Origin: Ariolimax columbianus
Taxonomy: Eukaryota; Mollusca; Gastropoda; Stylommatophora; Arionidae
Direction: 5' to 3'
DNA: 64,000 bases
Assembly (NCBI GenBank): GCA_036924085.1
Contig: JAVGWX010000012.1
Location: 3,093,099 to 3,157,098, forward strand
Shown: piece by piece, positions 31,555-44,296 of the stretch
How the letters are laid out: the number at the start of each line of letters is the position of its first letter
Numbering within the stretch: the stretch's first letter is position 1
Notes under the pieces: model-generated
Told to the model about the DNA's origin: nothing
Database searches by the model: none
Seen by the model: the letters and a program-made list of their open reading frames with translations, nothing else
Translations under genes and position numbers: made by a program

Positions 31555-34450
31555 TTATGTAGCAGTTCGTGACGAGAAAAACATGTGCCGACAGAAGCAT
31601 TCAACCAGAGATCTTTTGAGGAGATAAGAATGTGACGATAGGAATCTGTGACGAGAGAAACATGTGAAGAGAGAAGTTTGTGACGAGAGAAACATGTGAA
31701 GAGAGAAGTTTGTGACGAGAGAAACATGTGACGAGAGAAGTCTGCGAATAGATGTCTGTGACGAGGGAAATATGTGATGAGAGAAGTTTGTGACGAGAGA
31801 AACATGTGAAAAGAGAAGTTTGTGACGAGAGAAACATGTGAAAAGAGAAGTTTGTGACGAGAGAAACATGTGAAAAGAGAAGTTTGTGACGAGAGAAACA
31901 TGTGAAAAGAGAAGTTTGTGACGAGAGAAACATGTGAAAAGAGAAGTTTGTGACGAGAGAAACATGTGAAAAGAGAAGTTTGTGACGAGAGAAACATGTG
32001 AAAAGAGAAGTTTGTGACGAGAGAAACATGTGAAAAGAGAAGTTTGTGACGAGAGAAACATGTGAAAAGAGAAGTTTGTGACGAGAGAAACATGTGAAAA
32101 GAGAAGTTTGTGACGAGAGAAACATGTGAAAAGAGAAGTTTGTGACGAGAGAAACATGTGAAAAGAGAAGTTTGTGACGAGAGAAACAAGTGAAAAGAGA
32201 AGTTTGTGACGAGAGAAACATGTGACGAGAGAAGTCTGCGAATAGATGTCTGTGACGAGGGAAATATGTGATGAGAGAAGTTTGTGATGAGAAAATAATG
32301 TGAAGAGATAATTCTGAGTCGAGTCAGTAGACGAGAGTGATATGTGTTGATATGAGTTTGCGACGCGATAAGTCTGTGTCGAGATAAGTGTGTGACGAGA
32401 TAAGTATAATACGAAAGAAGTCTATGTCGAGATAAGCATGTAGCTAGATAAATCTTTTTCGAGATAAGTATGTGCCGAGATAAGTCTGTGACGAGAGAGT
32501 ATGGTATGATAGAAGTATGTTGACGAGATAAGTCTGTGACGAGAGAGTATGGTATGATAGAAGTATGTTGACGAGATAAGTCTGTGACGAGAGAGTATGG
32601 TATGATAGAAGTATGTTGACGAGATAGGTCTGTCGGGATAAGTATGTAATGAGACAAATATTTGACGAGAGAAGTTTGTGACGAGAGAAGTCTGAGACGA
32701 GAGAAGCATTTGATGATAGAATTCTGTGACGAGATAGGTCTGTGATGAGAGTAGCATGTGCCGAGATAGGTCTGTGATGAGAGTAGCATGTATCGAGAGA
32801 AATCTTTGATGAAAGTATGTGATGAGAGAAATATGTGATGATATTACTATATGATGAGAGAAGTCTTTATGGAGAGGATTATGTGGCGAGAAAAGCATCT
32901 GACGACGGATGACTGTGATAGAGATATTTTGATGAGATAAATATGTGATGAGTGAAGTCCGTGATGGGAGAGCTGTGTGATGAGAGAAGTCTGTGATGAG
33001 ATATTTATGTGATGAGAGAACTATACGATGGGAGAAGTATGTGATGAGAGTCGTCATTGGCTAGAGAAGCATGAAACGAGAGAAGTTTGTGACCAAAGAA
33101 ATATGTGACGAAACACGTCTGTAAAGAATGAAATATGTGACGAGATAAATATGTGACGAGAAAAGCATGTGACGAGATACATCTGTGTCGAGATAATTTT
33201 GTGACAAAATACATCTGTGACGAGAGAAGTGTGTGATGAAAGAGTCTGTGATGAGAGAATCATATGATGATAAAATTATGTGAAGAGAGACGTTTGTGTC
33301 GATATGACTATGTGACGAGTTGACTGTGTCGAGATTAGTATGTGACGAGATAAGTCTTTTTAGACATTATGAGATGACAGAAGTCTGTGACGAGATAAGT
33401 CTGTGTCGAGAGAAGCCTGTAACGAGATATGTACATAACAAGATAAATTGTGACGTGAGAAGTGTGTGAGGAAATACGCCTATAATGAGACAAGTATGTG
33501 ATGAGAGAAGTCTGTGATGATAGAAACATGTGACGAGAAAATTATGTGAAGAAAAAAGTATGTGTCGTTATGCGTATGTGACGAGATGCCTATGTCGAGA
33601 TAAGTAAGTAACGATAAAAGTCTTTAACGATAGAGGTTTTGACGAGATACATTTGTGATTAGAGAAGTCAGTGACGAGATAAGGATGTGACGAGATGAGA
33701 CTGTAATGAAAGAGATGTGTGACAAGAGAAGTCTGTGACGAGAGAATTATGTGTCGAGAAAAGTATATGGCGAGAGAAGTCTATGCCGAGATAAGTCTTT
33801 GACGAGGTAGTCTTTGATGAGAGAAGTATGTGACGAAAGATGTCTGTAAGGAGAGAAGTCTGTGATGAGAGAAGTATGCGACGAGAGATGTCTGTGTGAA
33901 GATAAGTATGTGGCGAGATAAGTCTGTGACAAGAGAAGCTTATCACAAGATAAGTATGTAGGAAGAGAAGTCTATGACGAATTACGTCTTTGACAAGAAA
34001 AGTCTGTGACGAGAAAAGAATGTGACAAGTGAAGTCGGTGACGAGATAAGTATGTGATAAGAAAACATCATAACAAAAAAGTATGTGACGAGATAGGTCT
34101 GTGATGAGAGTAGCATGTGACGAGAGAGGTATGTGATGAGAGTAGCATGTGACGAGAGAGGTATGTGATGAGAGTAGCATGTGACGAGAGAACTCTTTTG
34201 TGAGAGAAGTATGTGATGAGAGAAGTATGTGATGAGGGAAGTCTGTGATAAGAGAATTTTGTGGCGAGAGTAGCATGGATAAATTTGTGGCATAAGAAGT
34301 ATGTGGCGAAACACGTCTATGAAGAGATAATTATGTGACGAGATAAGGATGTGAGCAGTGAAGTATGTGACGAGAGCACTCTGTGATGAAAGAAGTTTGT
34401 GACGAGATAAGTCTGTGATAAGAGTAGTCCGTGACCGACGACCTCGTTTA
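31555..34450. repeat. Degenerate GTGACGAGAGAAGT satellite, segment 3 (2.9 kb)
   Basis: Same family as 2746-3242. A central 32-bp unit (GTGACGAGAGAAACATGTGA plus AAAGAGAAGTTT) is homogenised over about 17 copies (31790-32220) and bounded by a direct repeat (TCTGCGAATAGATGTCTGTG at 31741 and 32235). A second local unit of ~61 bp (GAGAGTATGGTATGATAGAA...) repeats three times near 32490-32620. Long Ser/His/Thr-rich minus frames are artefacts. Confidence 0.9.
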
Positions 34451-34519
34451 TGAGAGCATTAAATGTGGTTATTTGATAGCGAACGACTGAAAAGGAGTAG
34501 GTTTCTCTTCTTATTTATA

Positions 34520-34770
34520 TATTTCTGGGATTCCGTTGCGAAATGGTTAAGCCGTCGGCCTCGTGATCTGGAGGTGTGGGTTCGACTCCGGATTTCGCCG
34601 TCTTTTTCACGGGTGCTTGAGTCCCCTGCATCTCGTAGTCGCCCCCCAGTCGTCGTGTCCTTGACTTTGCCACTGGGGCTCGAGACGAGAGAGTGTGGAT
34701 AAAAAGTAGCGCAGTTAATCCTTACAAAACATAGCGCTAGCAAATAAATTATGCCATCATCTTCTACGAT
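34520..34770 (+). mobile_element. tRNA-derived SINE-like element
   Basis: GCGAAATGGTTAAGCCGTCG resembles a D-arm/A box. Thirty bases on is GGTTCGACTCC, a perfect B box (GGTTCRANTCC). Between them is TCGGCCTCGTGATCTGGAGG, reminiscent of a tRNA-Thr(CGT) anticodon arm, but the acceptor stem does not close, so it is not a working tRNA. About 200 bp of non-tRNA body follow. No tail or target duplication is obvious. It sits at the junction between the satellite and LINE-C. Confidence 0.6.
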
Positions 34771-34859
34771 GGACAGCGGACTTTCCCTATTTATATACAT
34801 TTAGCTTGTTCTGTTGAGTTCGCTGAAGGGATCGGTTTTTCTAGGTTATATTTAGGAGG

Positions 34860-35265
34860 AGATGGACATCGCCTAGCGACAGCGTCCGAAGTCACACCCA
34901 TCATGAGAGAACCCGTCTACTCTACCGGTTCGGTCAAAGCCCGGGTCAACAATGACCGCGCCTGCCGTCCCACACCAGGGACGGGAGGAGGTAACAAGCG
35001 TGAAACTGGTGACACCATCAAACTCACAAAGGACAACTCCGTCTTAAAAACATGGAATGTTAGAACACTGAATCCGTGCGAGACAATCAAATAGCTGACA
35101 CACTTGATGGACATATATAAATGGAAGGTCCCGGCATATGCGAAAGTAAACCACACAGGAAGGTTACACATTATTTTCCAGTAGCAGAGAAGACAAAGGT
35201 TTATACAGAATGGTGATGCTGGTTCATAAAAGTCACTGCTAGATGTGTCTAGGGCTGTCGACCAA
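34860..35265 (+). pseudogene. LINE-C: 5' end and N-terminal part of endonuclease domain
   Basis: A frame from ATG 34903 gives NNDRACRPTPGTGGGNKRET, then DTIKLTKDNSVLKTWNVRTL, the signature start of the apurinic-type endonuclease of an endonuclease-RT LINE (often annotated 'craniofacial development protein 2-like'). A stop follows at 35092. Beyond it, in other frames, come HLMDIYKWKVP, GYTLF, MLVHK and GCRPRSDRCISTRLKE, all expected in this order. The last segment is the seed of the satellite that follows. Decayed by stops and frameshifts. Confidence 0.82.
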
Positions 35266-38200
35266 GATCTGACCGATGTATCAGCACACGACTCAAAGAA
35301 ACAACATTTAACATCACTATACAAGATCTGACCGATGTATCAGCAGACGACTCAAAGAAACATTTAACATCACTATTCAAGATCTGACCGATGTATCAGC
35401 ACACGACTCAAAGAAACAACATTTAACATCACTATACAAGATCTGACTGATGTATCAGCACACGACTCAAAGAAACATTTAACATCACTATTCAAGATCT
35501 GACCGATGTATCAGCACACGACTCAAAGAAACAACATTTAACATCACTATACAAGATCTGACTGATGTATCAGCACACGACTCAAAGAAACATTTAACAT
35601 CACTATACAAGATCTGACTGATGTATCAGCACACGACTCAAAGAAACACCATTTAACATCACTATACAAGATCTGACTGATGTATCAGCATACGACTCAA
35701 AGAAACATTTAACATCACTATACAAGATCTGACTGATGTATCAGCACACGACTCAAAGAAACATTTAACATCACTATACAAGATCTGACTGATGTATCAG
35801 CACACGACTCAAAGAAACATTTAACATCACTATACAAGATCTGACTGATGTATCAGCACACGACTCAAAGAAACACCATTTAACATCACTATACATGATC
35901 TGACTGATGTATCAGCACACGACTCAAAGAAACATTTAACATCACTATACAAGATCTGACTGATGTACCAGCACACGACTCAAAGAAACATTTAACATCA
36001 CTATACAAGATCTGACTGATGTATCAGCACACGACTCAAAGAAACATTTAACATCACTATACAAGATCTGACTGATGTATCAGCACACGACTCAAAGAAA
36101 CACCATTTAACATCACTATACATGATCTGACTGACGTATCAGCACACGACTCAAAGAAACATTTAACATCACTATACAAGATCTGACTGATGTATCAGCA
36201 CACGACTCAAAGAAACATTTAACATCACTATACAAGATCTGACTGATGTATCAGCACACGCCTCAAAGAAACATTTAACATCACTTTCCAAGATCTGACC
36301 GATGTATCAGCACACAACTCAAAGAAACGTTTAACATCACTATACAAGATCTGACCGATGTATCAGCACACGACTCAAAGAAACATTTAACATCACTATA
36401 CAAGATCTGACTGATGTATCAGCACACGACTCAAAGAAACATTTAACATCACTATACAAGATCTGACCGATGTATCAGCACACGACTCAAAGAAACAACA
36501 TTTAACATCACTATACAAGATCTGACCGATGTATCAGCACACGACTCAAAGAAACATTTAACATCACTATACAAGATCTGACCGATGTATCAGCACACGA
36601 CTCAAAGAAACATTTAACATCACTATACAAGATCTGACCGATGTATCAGCACACGACTCAAAGAAACATTTAACATCACTATACAAGATCTGACTGATGT
36701 ATCAGCACACGACTCAAAGAAACATTTAACATCACTATACAAGATCTGACTGATGTATCAGCACACGACTCAAAGAAACAACATTTAACATCACTATACA
36801 AGATCTGACCGATGTATCAGCACACGACTCAAAGAAACATTTAACATCACTATACAAGATCTGACTGATGTATCAGCACACGAATCAAAGAAACACCATT
36901 TAACATCACTATACAAGATCTGACTGATGTATCAGCACACGACTCAAAGAAACATTTAACATCACTATACAAGATCTGACTGATGTATCAGCACACGACT
37001 CAAAGAAACATTTAACATCACTATACAAGATCTGACCGATGTATCAGCACACGACTCAAAGAAACATTTAACATCACTATACAAGATCTGACTGATGTAT
37101 CAGTACACGACTCAAAGAAACACCATTTAACATCACTATACAAGATCTGACTGATGTATCAGCACACGACTCAAAGAAACACCATTTAACATCACTATAC
37201 AAGATCTGACTGATGTATCAGCATACGACTCAAAGAAACATTTAACATCACTATACAAGATCTGACTGATGTATCAGCACACGACTCAAAGAAACATTTA
37301 ACATCACTATACAAGATCTGACTGATGTATCAGCACACGACTCAAAGAAACATTTAACATCACTATACAAGATCTGACTGATGTATCAGCACACGACTCA
37401 AAGAAACACCATTTAACATCACTATACATGATCTGACTGATGTATCAGCACACGACTCAAAGAAACATTTAACATCACTATACAAGATCTGACTGATGTA
37501 CCAGCACACGACTCAAAGAAACATTTAACATCACTATACAAGATCTGACTGATGTATCAGCACACGACTCAAAGAAACATTTAACATCACTATACAAGAT
37601 CTGACTGATGTATCAGCACACGACTCAAAGAAACACCATTTAACATCACTATACATGATCTGACTGATGTATCAGCACACGACTCAAAGAAACATTTAAC
37701 ATCACTATACAAGATCTGACTGATGTATCAGCACACGACTCAAAGAAACATTTAACATCACTATACAAGATCTGACTGATGTATCAGCACACGCCTCAAA
37801 GAAACATTTAACATCACTTTCCAAGATCTGACCGATGTATCAGCACACAACTCAAAGAAACGTTTAACATCACTATACAAGATCTGACTGATGTATCAGC
37901 ACACGACTCAAAGAAACATTTAACATCACTATACAAGATCTGACCGATGTATCAGCACACGACTCAAAGAAACAACATTTAACATCACTATACAAGATCT
38001 GACCGATGTATCAGCACACGACTCAAAGAAACATTTAACATCACTATACAAGATCTGACCGATGTATCAGCACACGACTCAAAGAAACATTTAACATCAC
38101 TATACAAGATCTGACCGATGTATCAGCACACGACTCAAAGAAACATTTAACATCACTATACAAGATCTGACTGATGTATCAGCACACGACTCAAAGAAAC

Positions 38201-41200
38201 ATTTAACATCACTATACAAGATCTGACTGATGTATCAGCACACGACTCAAAGAAACAACATTTAACATCACTATACAAGATCTGACCGATGTATCAGCAC
38301 ACGACTCAAAGAAACATTTAACATCACTATACAAGATCTGACTGATGTATCAGCACACGACTCAAAGAAACATTTAACATCACTATACAAGATCTGACTG
38401 ATGTATCAGCACACGACTCAAAGTAACACCATTTAACATCACTATACAAGATCTGACTGATGTATCAGCACACGACTCAAAGAAACATTTAACATCACTA
38501 TACAAGATCGGACTGATGTATCAGCACACGACTCAAAAAAACAACATTTAACATCACTATACAAGATCTGACCGATGTATCAGCACACGACTCAAAGAAA
38601 CATTTAACATCACTATACAAGATCTGACCGATGTATCAGCACACGACTCAAAGAAACATTTAACATCACTATACAAGATCTGACCGATGTATCAGCACAC
38701 GACTCAAAGAAACATTTAACATCACTATACAAGATCTGACTGATGTATCAGCACACGACTCAAAGAAACATTTAACATCACTATACAAGATCTGACTGAT
38801 GTATCAGCACACGACTCAAAGAAACAACATTTAACATCACTATACAAGATCTGACCGATGTATCAGCACACGACTCAAAGAAACATTTAACATCACTATA
38901 CAAGATCTGACTGATGTATCAGCACACGAATCAAAGAAACACCATTTAACATCACTATACAAGATCTGACTGATGTATCAGCACACGACTCAAAGAAACA
39001 TTTAACATCACTATACAAGATCTGACTGATGTATCAGCACACGACTCAAAGAAACATTTAACATCACTATACAAGATCTGACCGATGTATCAGCACACGA
39101 CTCAAAGAAACATTTAACATCACTATACAAGATCTGACTGATGTATCAGTACACGACTCAAAGAAACACCATTTAACATCACTATACAAGATCTGACTGA
39201 TGTATCAGCACACGACTCAAAGAAACACCATTTAACATCACTATACAAGATCTGACTGATGTATCAGCATACGACTCAAAGAAACATTTAACATCACTAT
39301 ACAAGATCTGACTGATGTATCAGCACACGACTCAAAGAAACATTTAACATCACTATACAAGATCTGACTGATGTATCAGCACACGACTCAAAGAAACATT
39401 TAACATCACTATACAAGATCTGACTGATGTATCAGCACACGACTCAAAGAAACACCATTTAACATCACTATACATGATCTGACTGATGTATCAGCACACG
39501 ACTCAAAGAAACATTTAACATCACTATACAAGATCTGACTGATGTACCAGCACACGACTCAAAGAAACATTTAACATCACTATACAAGATCTGACTGATG
39601 TATCAGCACACGACTCAAAGAAACATTTAACATCACTATACAAGATCTGACTGATGTATCAGCACACGACTCAAAGAAACACCATTTAACATCACTATAC
39701 ATGATCTGACTGATGTATCAGCACACGACTCAAAGAAACATTTAACATCACTATACAAGATCTGACTGATGTATCAGCACACGACTCAAAGAAACATTTA
39801 ACATCACTATACAAGATCTGACTGATGTATCAGCACACGCCTCAAAGAAACATTTAACATCACTTTCCAAGATCTGACCGATGTATCAGCACACAACTCA
39901 AAGAAACGTTTAACATCACTATACAAGATCTGACTGATGTATCAGCACACGACTCAAAGAAACATTTAACATCACTATACAAGATCTGACCGATGTATCA
40001 GCATACGACTCAAAGAAACAACATTTAACATCACTATACAAGATCTGACCGATGTATCAGCACACGACTCAAAGAAACATTTAACATCACTATACAAGAT
40101 CTGACCGATGTATCAGCACACGACTCAAAGAAACATTTAACATCACTATACAAGATCTGACCGATGTATCAGCACACGACTCAAAGAAACATTTAACATC
40201 ACTATACAAGATCTGACTGATGTATCAGCACACGACTCAAAGAAACATTTAACATCACTATACAAGATCTGACTGATGTATCAGCACACGACTCAAAGAA
40301 ACAACATTTAACATCACTATACAAGATCTGACCGATGTATCAGCACACGACTCAAAGAAACATTTAACATCACTATACAAGATCTGACTGATGTATCAGC
40401 ACACGAATCAAAGAAACACCATTTAACATCACTATACAAGATCTGACTGATGTATCAGCACACGACTCAAAGAAACATTTAACATCACTATACAAGATCT
40501 GACTGATGTATCAGCACACGACTCAAAGAAACATTTAACATCACTATACAAGATCTGACCGATGTATCAGCACACGACTCAAAGAAACATTTAACATCAC
40601 TATACAAGATCTGACTGATGTATCAGTACACGACTCAAAGAAACACCATTTAACATCACTATACAAGATCTGACTGATGTATCAGCACACGACTCAAAGA
40701 AACACCATTTAACATCACTATACAAGATCTGACTGATGTATCAGCATACGACTCAAAGAAACATTTAACATCACTATACAAGATCTGACTGATGTATCAG
40801 CACACGACTCAAAGAAACATTTAACATCACTATACAAGATCTGACTGATGTATCAGCACACGACTTAAAGAAACATTTAACATCACTATACAAGATCTGA
40901 CTGATGTATCAGCACACGACTCAAAGAAACACCATTTAACATCACTATACATGATCTGCCTGATGTATCAGCACACGACTCAAAGAAACATTTAACATCA
41001 CTATACAAGATCTGACTGATGTACCAGCACACGACTCAAAGAAACATTTAACATCACTATACAAGATCTGACTGATGTATCAGCACACGACTCAAAGAAA
41101 CATTTAACATCACTATACAAGATCTGACTGATGTATCAGCACACGACTCAAAGAAACACCATTTAACATCACTATACATGATCTGACTGATGTATCAGCA

Positions 41201-42643
41201 CACGACTCAAAGAAACATTTAACATCACTATACAAGATCTGACTGATGTATCAGCACACGACTCAAAGAAACATTTAACATCACTATACAAGATCTGACT
41301 GATGTATCAGCACACGCCTCAAAGAAACATTTAACATCACTTTCCAAGATCTGACCGATGTATCAGCACACGACTCAAAGAAACGTTTAACATCACTATA
41401 CAAGATCTGACCGATGTACCAGCACACGACTCAAAGAAACATTTAACATCACTATACAAGATCTGACTGATGTATCAGCACACGACTCAAAGAAACATTT
41501 AACATCACTATACAAGATCTGACCGATGTATCAGCACACGACTCAAAGAAACAACATTTAACATCACTATACAAGATCTGACCGATGTATCAGCACACGA
41601 CTCAAAGAAACATTTAACATCACTATACAAGATCTGACCGATGTATCAGCACACGACTCAAAGAAACATTTAACATCACTATACAAGATCTGACCGATGT
41701 ATCAGCACACGACTCAAAGAAACATTTAACATCACTATACAAGATCTGACTGATGTATCAGCACACGACTCAAAGAAACATTTAACATCACTATACAAGA
41801 TCTGACTGATGTATCAGCACACGACTCAAAGAAACAACATTTAACATCACTATACAAGATCTGACCGATGTATCAGCACACGACTCAAAGAAACATTTAA
41901 CATCACTATACAAGATCTGACTGATGTATCAGCACACGACTCAAAGAAACACCATTTAACATCACTATACAAGATCTGACTGATGTATCAGCACACGACT
42001 CAAAGAAACATTTAACATCACTATACAAGATCTGACTGATGTATCAGCACACGACTCAAAGAAACATTTAACATCACTATACAAGATCTGACCGATGTAT
42101 CAGCACACGACTCAAAGAAACATGTAACATCACTATACAAGATCTGACTGATGTATCAGTACACGACTCAAAGAAACACCATTTAACATCACTATACAAG
42201 ATCTGACTGATGTATCAGCACACGACTCAAAGAAACATTTAACATCACTATACAAGATCTGACTGATGTATCAGCACACGACTCAAAGAAACATTTAACA
42301 TCACTATACAAGATCTGACTGATGTATCAGCACACGACTCAAAGTAACACCATTTAACATCACTATACAAGATCTGACTGATGTATCAGCACACGACTCA
42401 AAGAAACATTTAACATCACTATACAAGATCGGACTGATGTATCAGCACACGACTCAAAGAAACATTTAACATCACTATACAAGATCTGACCGATGTATCA
42501 GCACACGCCTCAAAGAAACATTTAACATCACTATACAAGATCGGACCGATGTATCAGCACACGACTCAAAGAAACATTTAACATCACTATACAAGATCGG
42601 ACCGATGTATCAGCACACGACTCAAAGAAACATTTAACATCAC
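35266..42643. repeat. 56/59-bp higher-order satellite, about 130 copies, derived from LINE-C endonuclease
   Basis: Unit GATCTGACTGATGTATCAGC plus ACACGACTCAAAGAAACATT plus TAACATCACTATACAA (56 bp); a 59-bp type has ACAACATTT or ACACCATTT. In one frame the first, 59-bp unit reads SDRCISTRLKETTFNITIQ, the endonuclease segment expected exactly here between GCRP upstream and the rest of the domain at 42644. Diagnostic variants recur at the same spacing: TCACTTTCCA at 36281, 37814, 39860, 41337 (1533, 2046, 1477 bp) and CAGTACACGA at 37101, 39147, 40624, 42157 (2046, 1477, 1533 bp). The array therefore has higher-order repeats of about 26, 27 and 36 monomers. Confidence 0.93.
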
Positions 42644-42972
42644 TAGGAAACAGTGACCAGATAATGATAAGGGTCAAATAGATTCTTCGATGAGCAAAGA
42701 AAGACATGCAGGTGGTACAAGAGGAATGGAATGTCATTGAGGAAGAGGCAGTAAAAGATTGGAGAGGAACCTGCGGACCATGTGGAAACAAATGACCAAG
42801 GACTAAAACTGCTGGAATTTCCATGCTACAACAAGGTACTGTTGGGAAACACGTTGGGACGAATGGACACGGAACAGCCGAGTGAAGAGGTACATAGGCA
42901 AAAAGATTATTTAGTGGTCGAGGAATGATTCAGATCCAGCATCCGGTAGATGCAGGAAGGGACCATGTGGAT
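42644..42972 (+). pseudogene. LINE-C: C-terminal part of endonuclease domain, copy a
   Basis: Directly after the satellite the plus strand reads AKKDMQVVQEEWNVIEEEAV, DWRGTCGPCGN and, after a one-base shift, NDQGLKLLEFPCYNKVLLGN. These match the K-K-D-I-x-V-V-Q-G-D-W-N, D-W-x-G-T-C-G-P and N-x-x-G-L-x-L-L-E-F blocks of the endonuclease, C-terminal to the part at 34860-35265. The general acid/base residues are changed (Q-E-E-W-N instead of Q-G-D-W-N), consistent with decay. Confidence 0.8.
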
Positions 42973-43256
42973 GTGAAGTAAAGTAAAGTAAAGTAAAGTA
43001 AAGTAACCCATAGCATTTCTGCCGTAGGGGTGTAACGTGTTAGTGATCTCACATTTAAAAGGCTCGCCTATATCAGGGCGGTAGCCATCTCCTCTCCCTC
43101 GCCGCTTTTACTTCCCGGTACCCATTTAAGTCTGGGTCGATCCGGCAGCCATTGCGGTCTGAAAAAACATTACCGCCTCAACTATTGAATGAACTCAGGA
43201 CCACTCAGAAACGAAGCCAGCGCGCTAACCACTACGCTACGCGGCTCCAAAACCAT
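42973..43256 (-). mobile_element. tRNA-derived SINE-like insertion with (TTTAC)n tail
   Basis: Minus sense begins GGAGCCGCGTAGCGTAGTGG followed by TTAGCGCGCTGG, an A-box-like tRNA head, with a B-box-like GGTCCTGAGTTC 30 bp on. The body includes TTAAATGGGTACCGGGAAGT, and the element ends in (TTTAC)n, seen on the plus strand as (AGTAA)n at 42977-43005. It is inserted between two tandem copies of the LINE-C endonuclease segment. Confidence 0.65.
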
Positions 43257-43500
43257 TACTTTACCGTGTGGAAACAAGGGAACAAATGACCAACAATTAA
43301 AACTCCGGGAATGTGTATGCTACAATAAGGTACTGTTGTGAAACACGTTGGGACCAAATGGACATGGAACAGCCGAGTAAAGAGGTACATAGACTTCATA
43401 GTGGTCGAGAAATGATTCAGATCTAGCATGTATATTGCTCGGGCAGGAAGCTTCCCCGGGGGAGATTTAGGAAGGGACCATGTTGGCGACTAGCCGTCTC
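43257..43500 (+). pseudogene. LINE-C: C-terminal endonuclease segment, copy b (tandem duplicate)
   Basis: Repeats 42775-42972: CCGTGTGGAAACAAGGGAAC, NDQQLK, CYNKVLL, and the stretch GAATGATTCAGATC. By eye about 85% identical to copy a. The duplication plus SINE insertion added about 500 bp to the element. Confidence 0.75.
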
Positions 43501-43672
43501 CATCTAAGGAAAGTCGTAAGCTAATAGACAACTAGAATAAGATTATACCGTGACAAATTAAAACACTCGGAGATAATAGAAGCTGTCGGTGCCATGACAG
43601 GAGAAATATTTGCACCGCTCACTGTCCTTCTGGAAGAGCCAGATATTGATGACGTACACTTTTGTATGCAGC
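43501..43672 (+). pseudogene. LINE-C: linker between endonuclease and reverse transcriptase
   Basis: Plus frame YRDKLKHSEIIEAVGAMTGE then IFAPLTVLLEEPDID matches the conserved linker (E/D-K-L-x-x-P-x-x-x-x-x-F-Q-A-x-x-G-G-x-F-A-x-L) downstream of the endonuclease in this LINE type. Confidence 0.7.
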
Positions 43673-44296
43673 AGTAATAGACCCAACAAGAGCTATCCTA
43701 GTAATAGACCCAACAAGAGATATCCTAGTAATAGACAAGAGCTATCCTAGTAATAGACCCAACAAGAGATATCCTAGTAATAGACAAGAGCTATCCTAGT
43801 AATAGACCCAACAAGAGATATCCTAGTAATAGACAAGAGCTATCCTAGTAATAGACAAGAGCTATCCTAGTAATAGACCCAACAAGAGATATCCTAGTAA
43901 TAGACCCAACAAGAGCTATCCTATTAATAGACAAGAGCTATCCTAGTAATAGACCCAACAAGAGCTATCCTAGTAATAGACAAGAGCTATCCTAGTAATA
44001 GACCCAACAAGAGCTATCCTAGTAATAGACAAGAGCTATCCTAGTAATAGACCCAACAAGAGATATCCTAGTAATAGACCCAACAAGAGCTATCCTAGTA
44101 ATAGACAAGAGCTATCCTAGTAATAGACCCAACAAGAGCTATCCTAGTAATAGACAAGAGCTATCCTAGTAATAGACCCAACAAGAGCTATCCCAGTAAT
44201 AGACCCAACAAGAGCTATCCCAGTAATAGACCCAACAAGAGCTATCCCAGTAATAGACCCAACAAGAGCTATCCCAGTAATAGACCCAACAAGAGC
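43673..44296. repeat. 27/22-bp minisatellite inside LINE-C
   Basis: Units AGTAATAGACCCAACAAGAG plus CTATCCT (27 bp) and a 22-bp form lacking CCAAC, mixed irregularly over about 25 copies; the last five are homogeneous 27-bp units with CCCAGTAAT. A second tandem expansion inside the same LINE. Confidence 0.95.

Noticed and set aside
31479..34314. Ser/His/Thr-rich minus-strand proteins up to 436 residues
   Set aside because: Low-complexity translation of the GTGACGAGAGAAGT satellite; open frames overlap in all three minus frames.
34530..34610. Functional tRNA-Thr gene
   Set aside because: The B box is perfect, but the acceptor stem does not pair and about 200 bp of SINE body follow.
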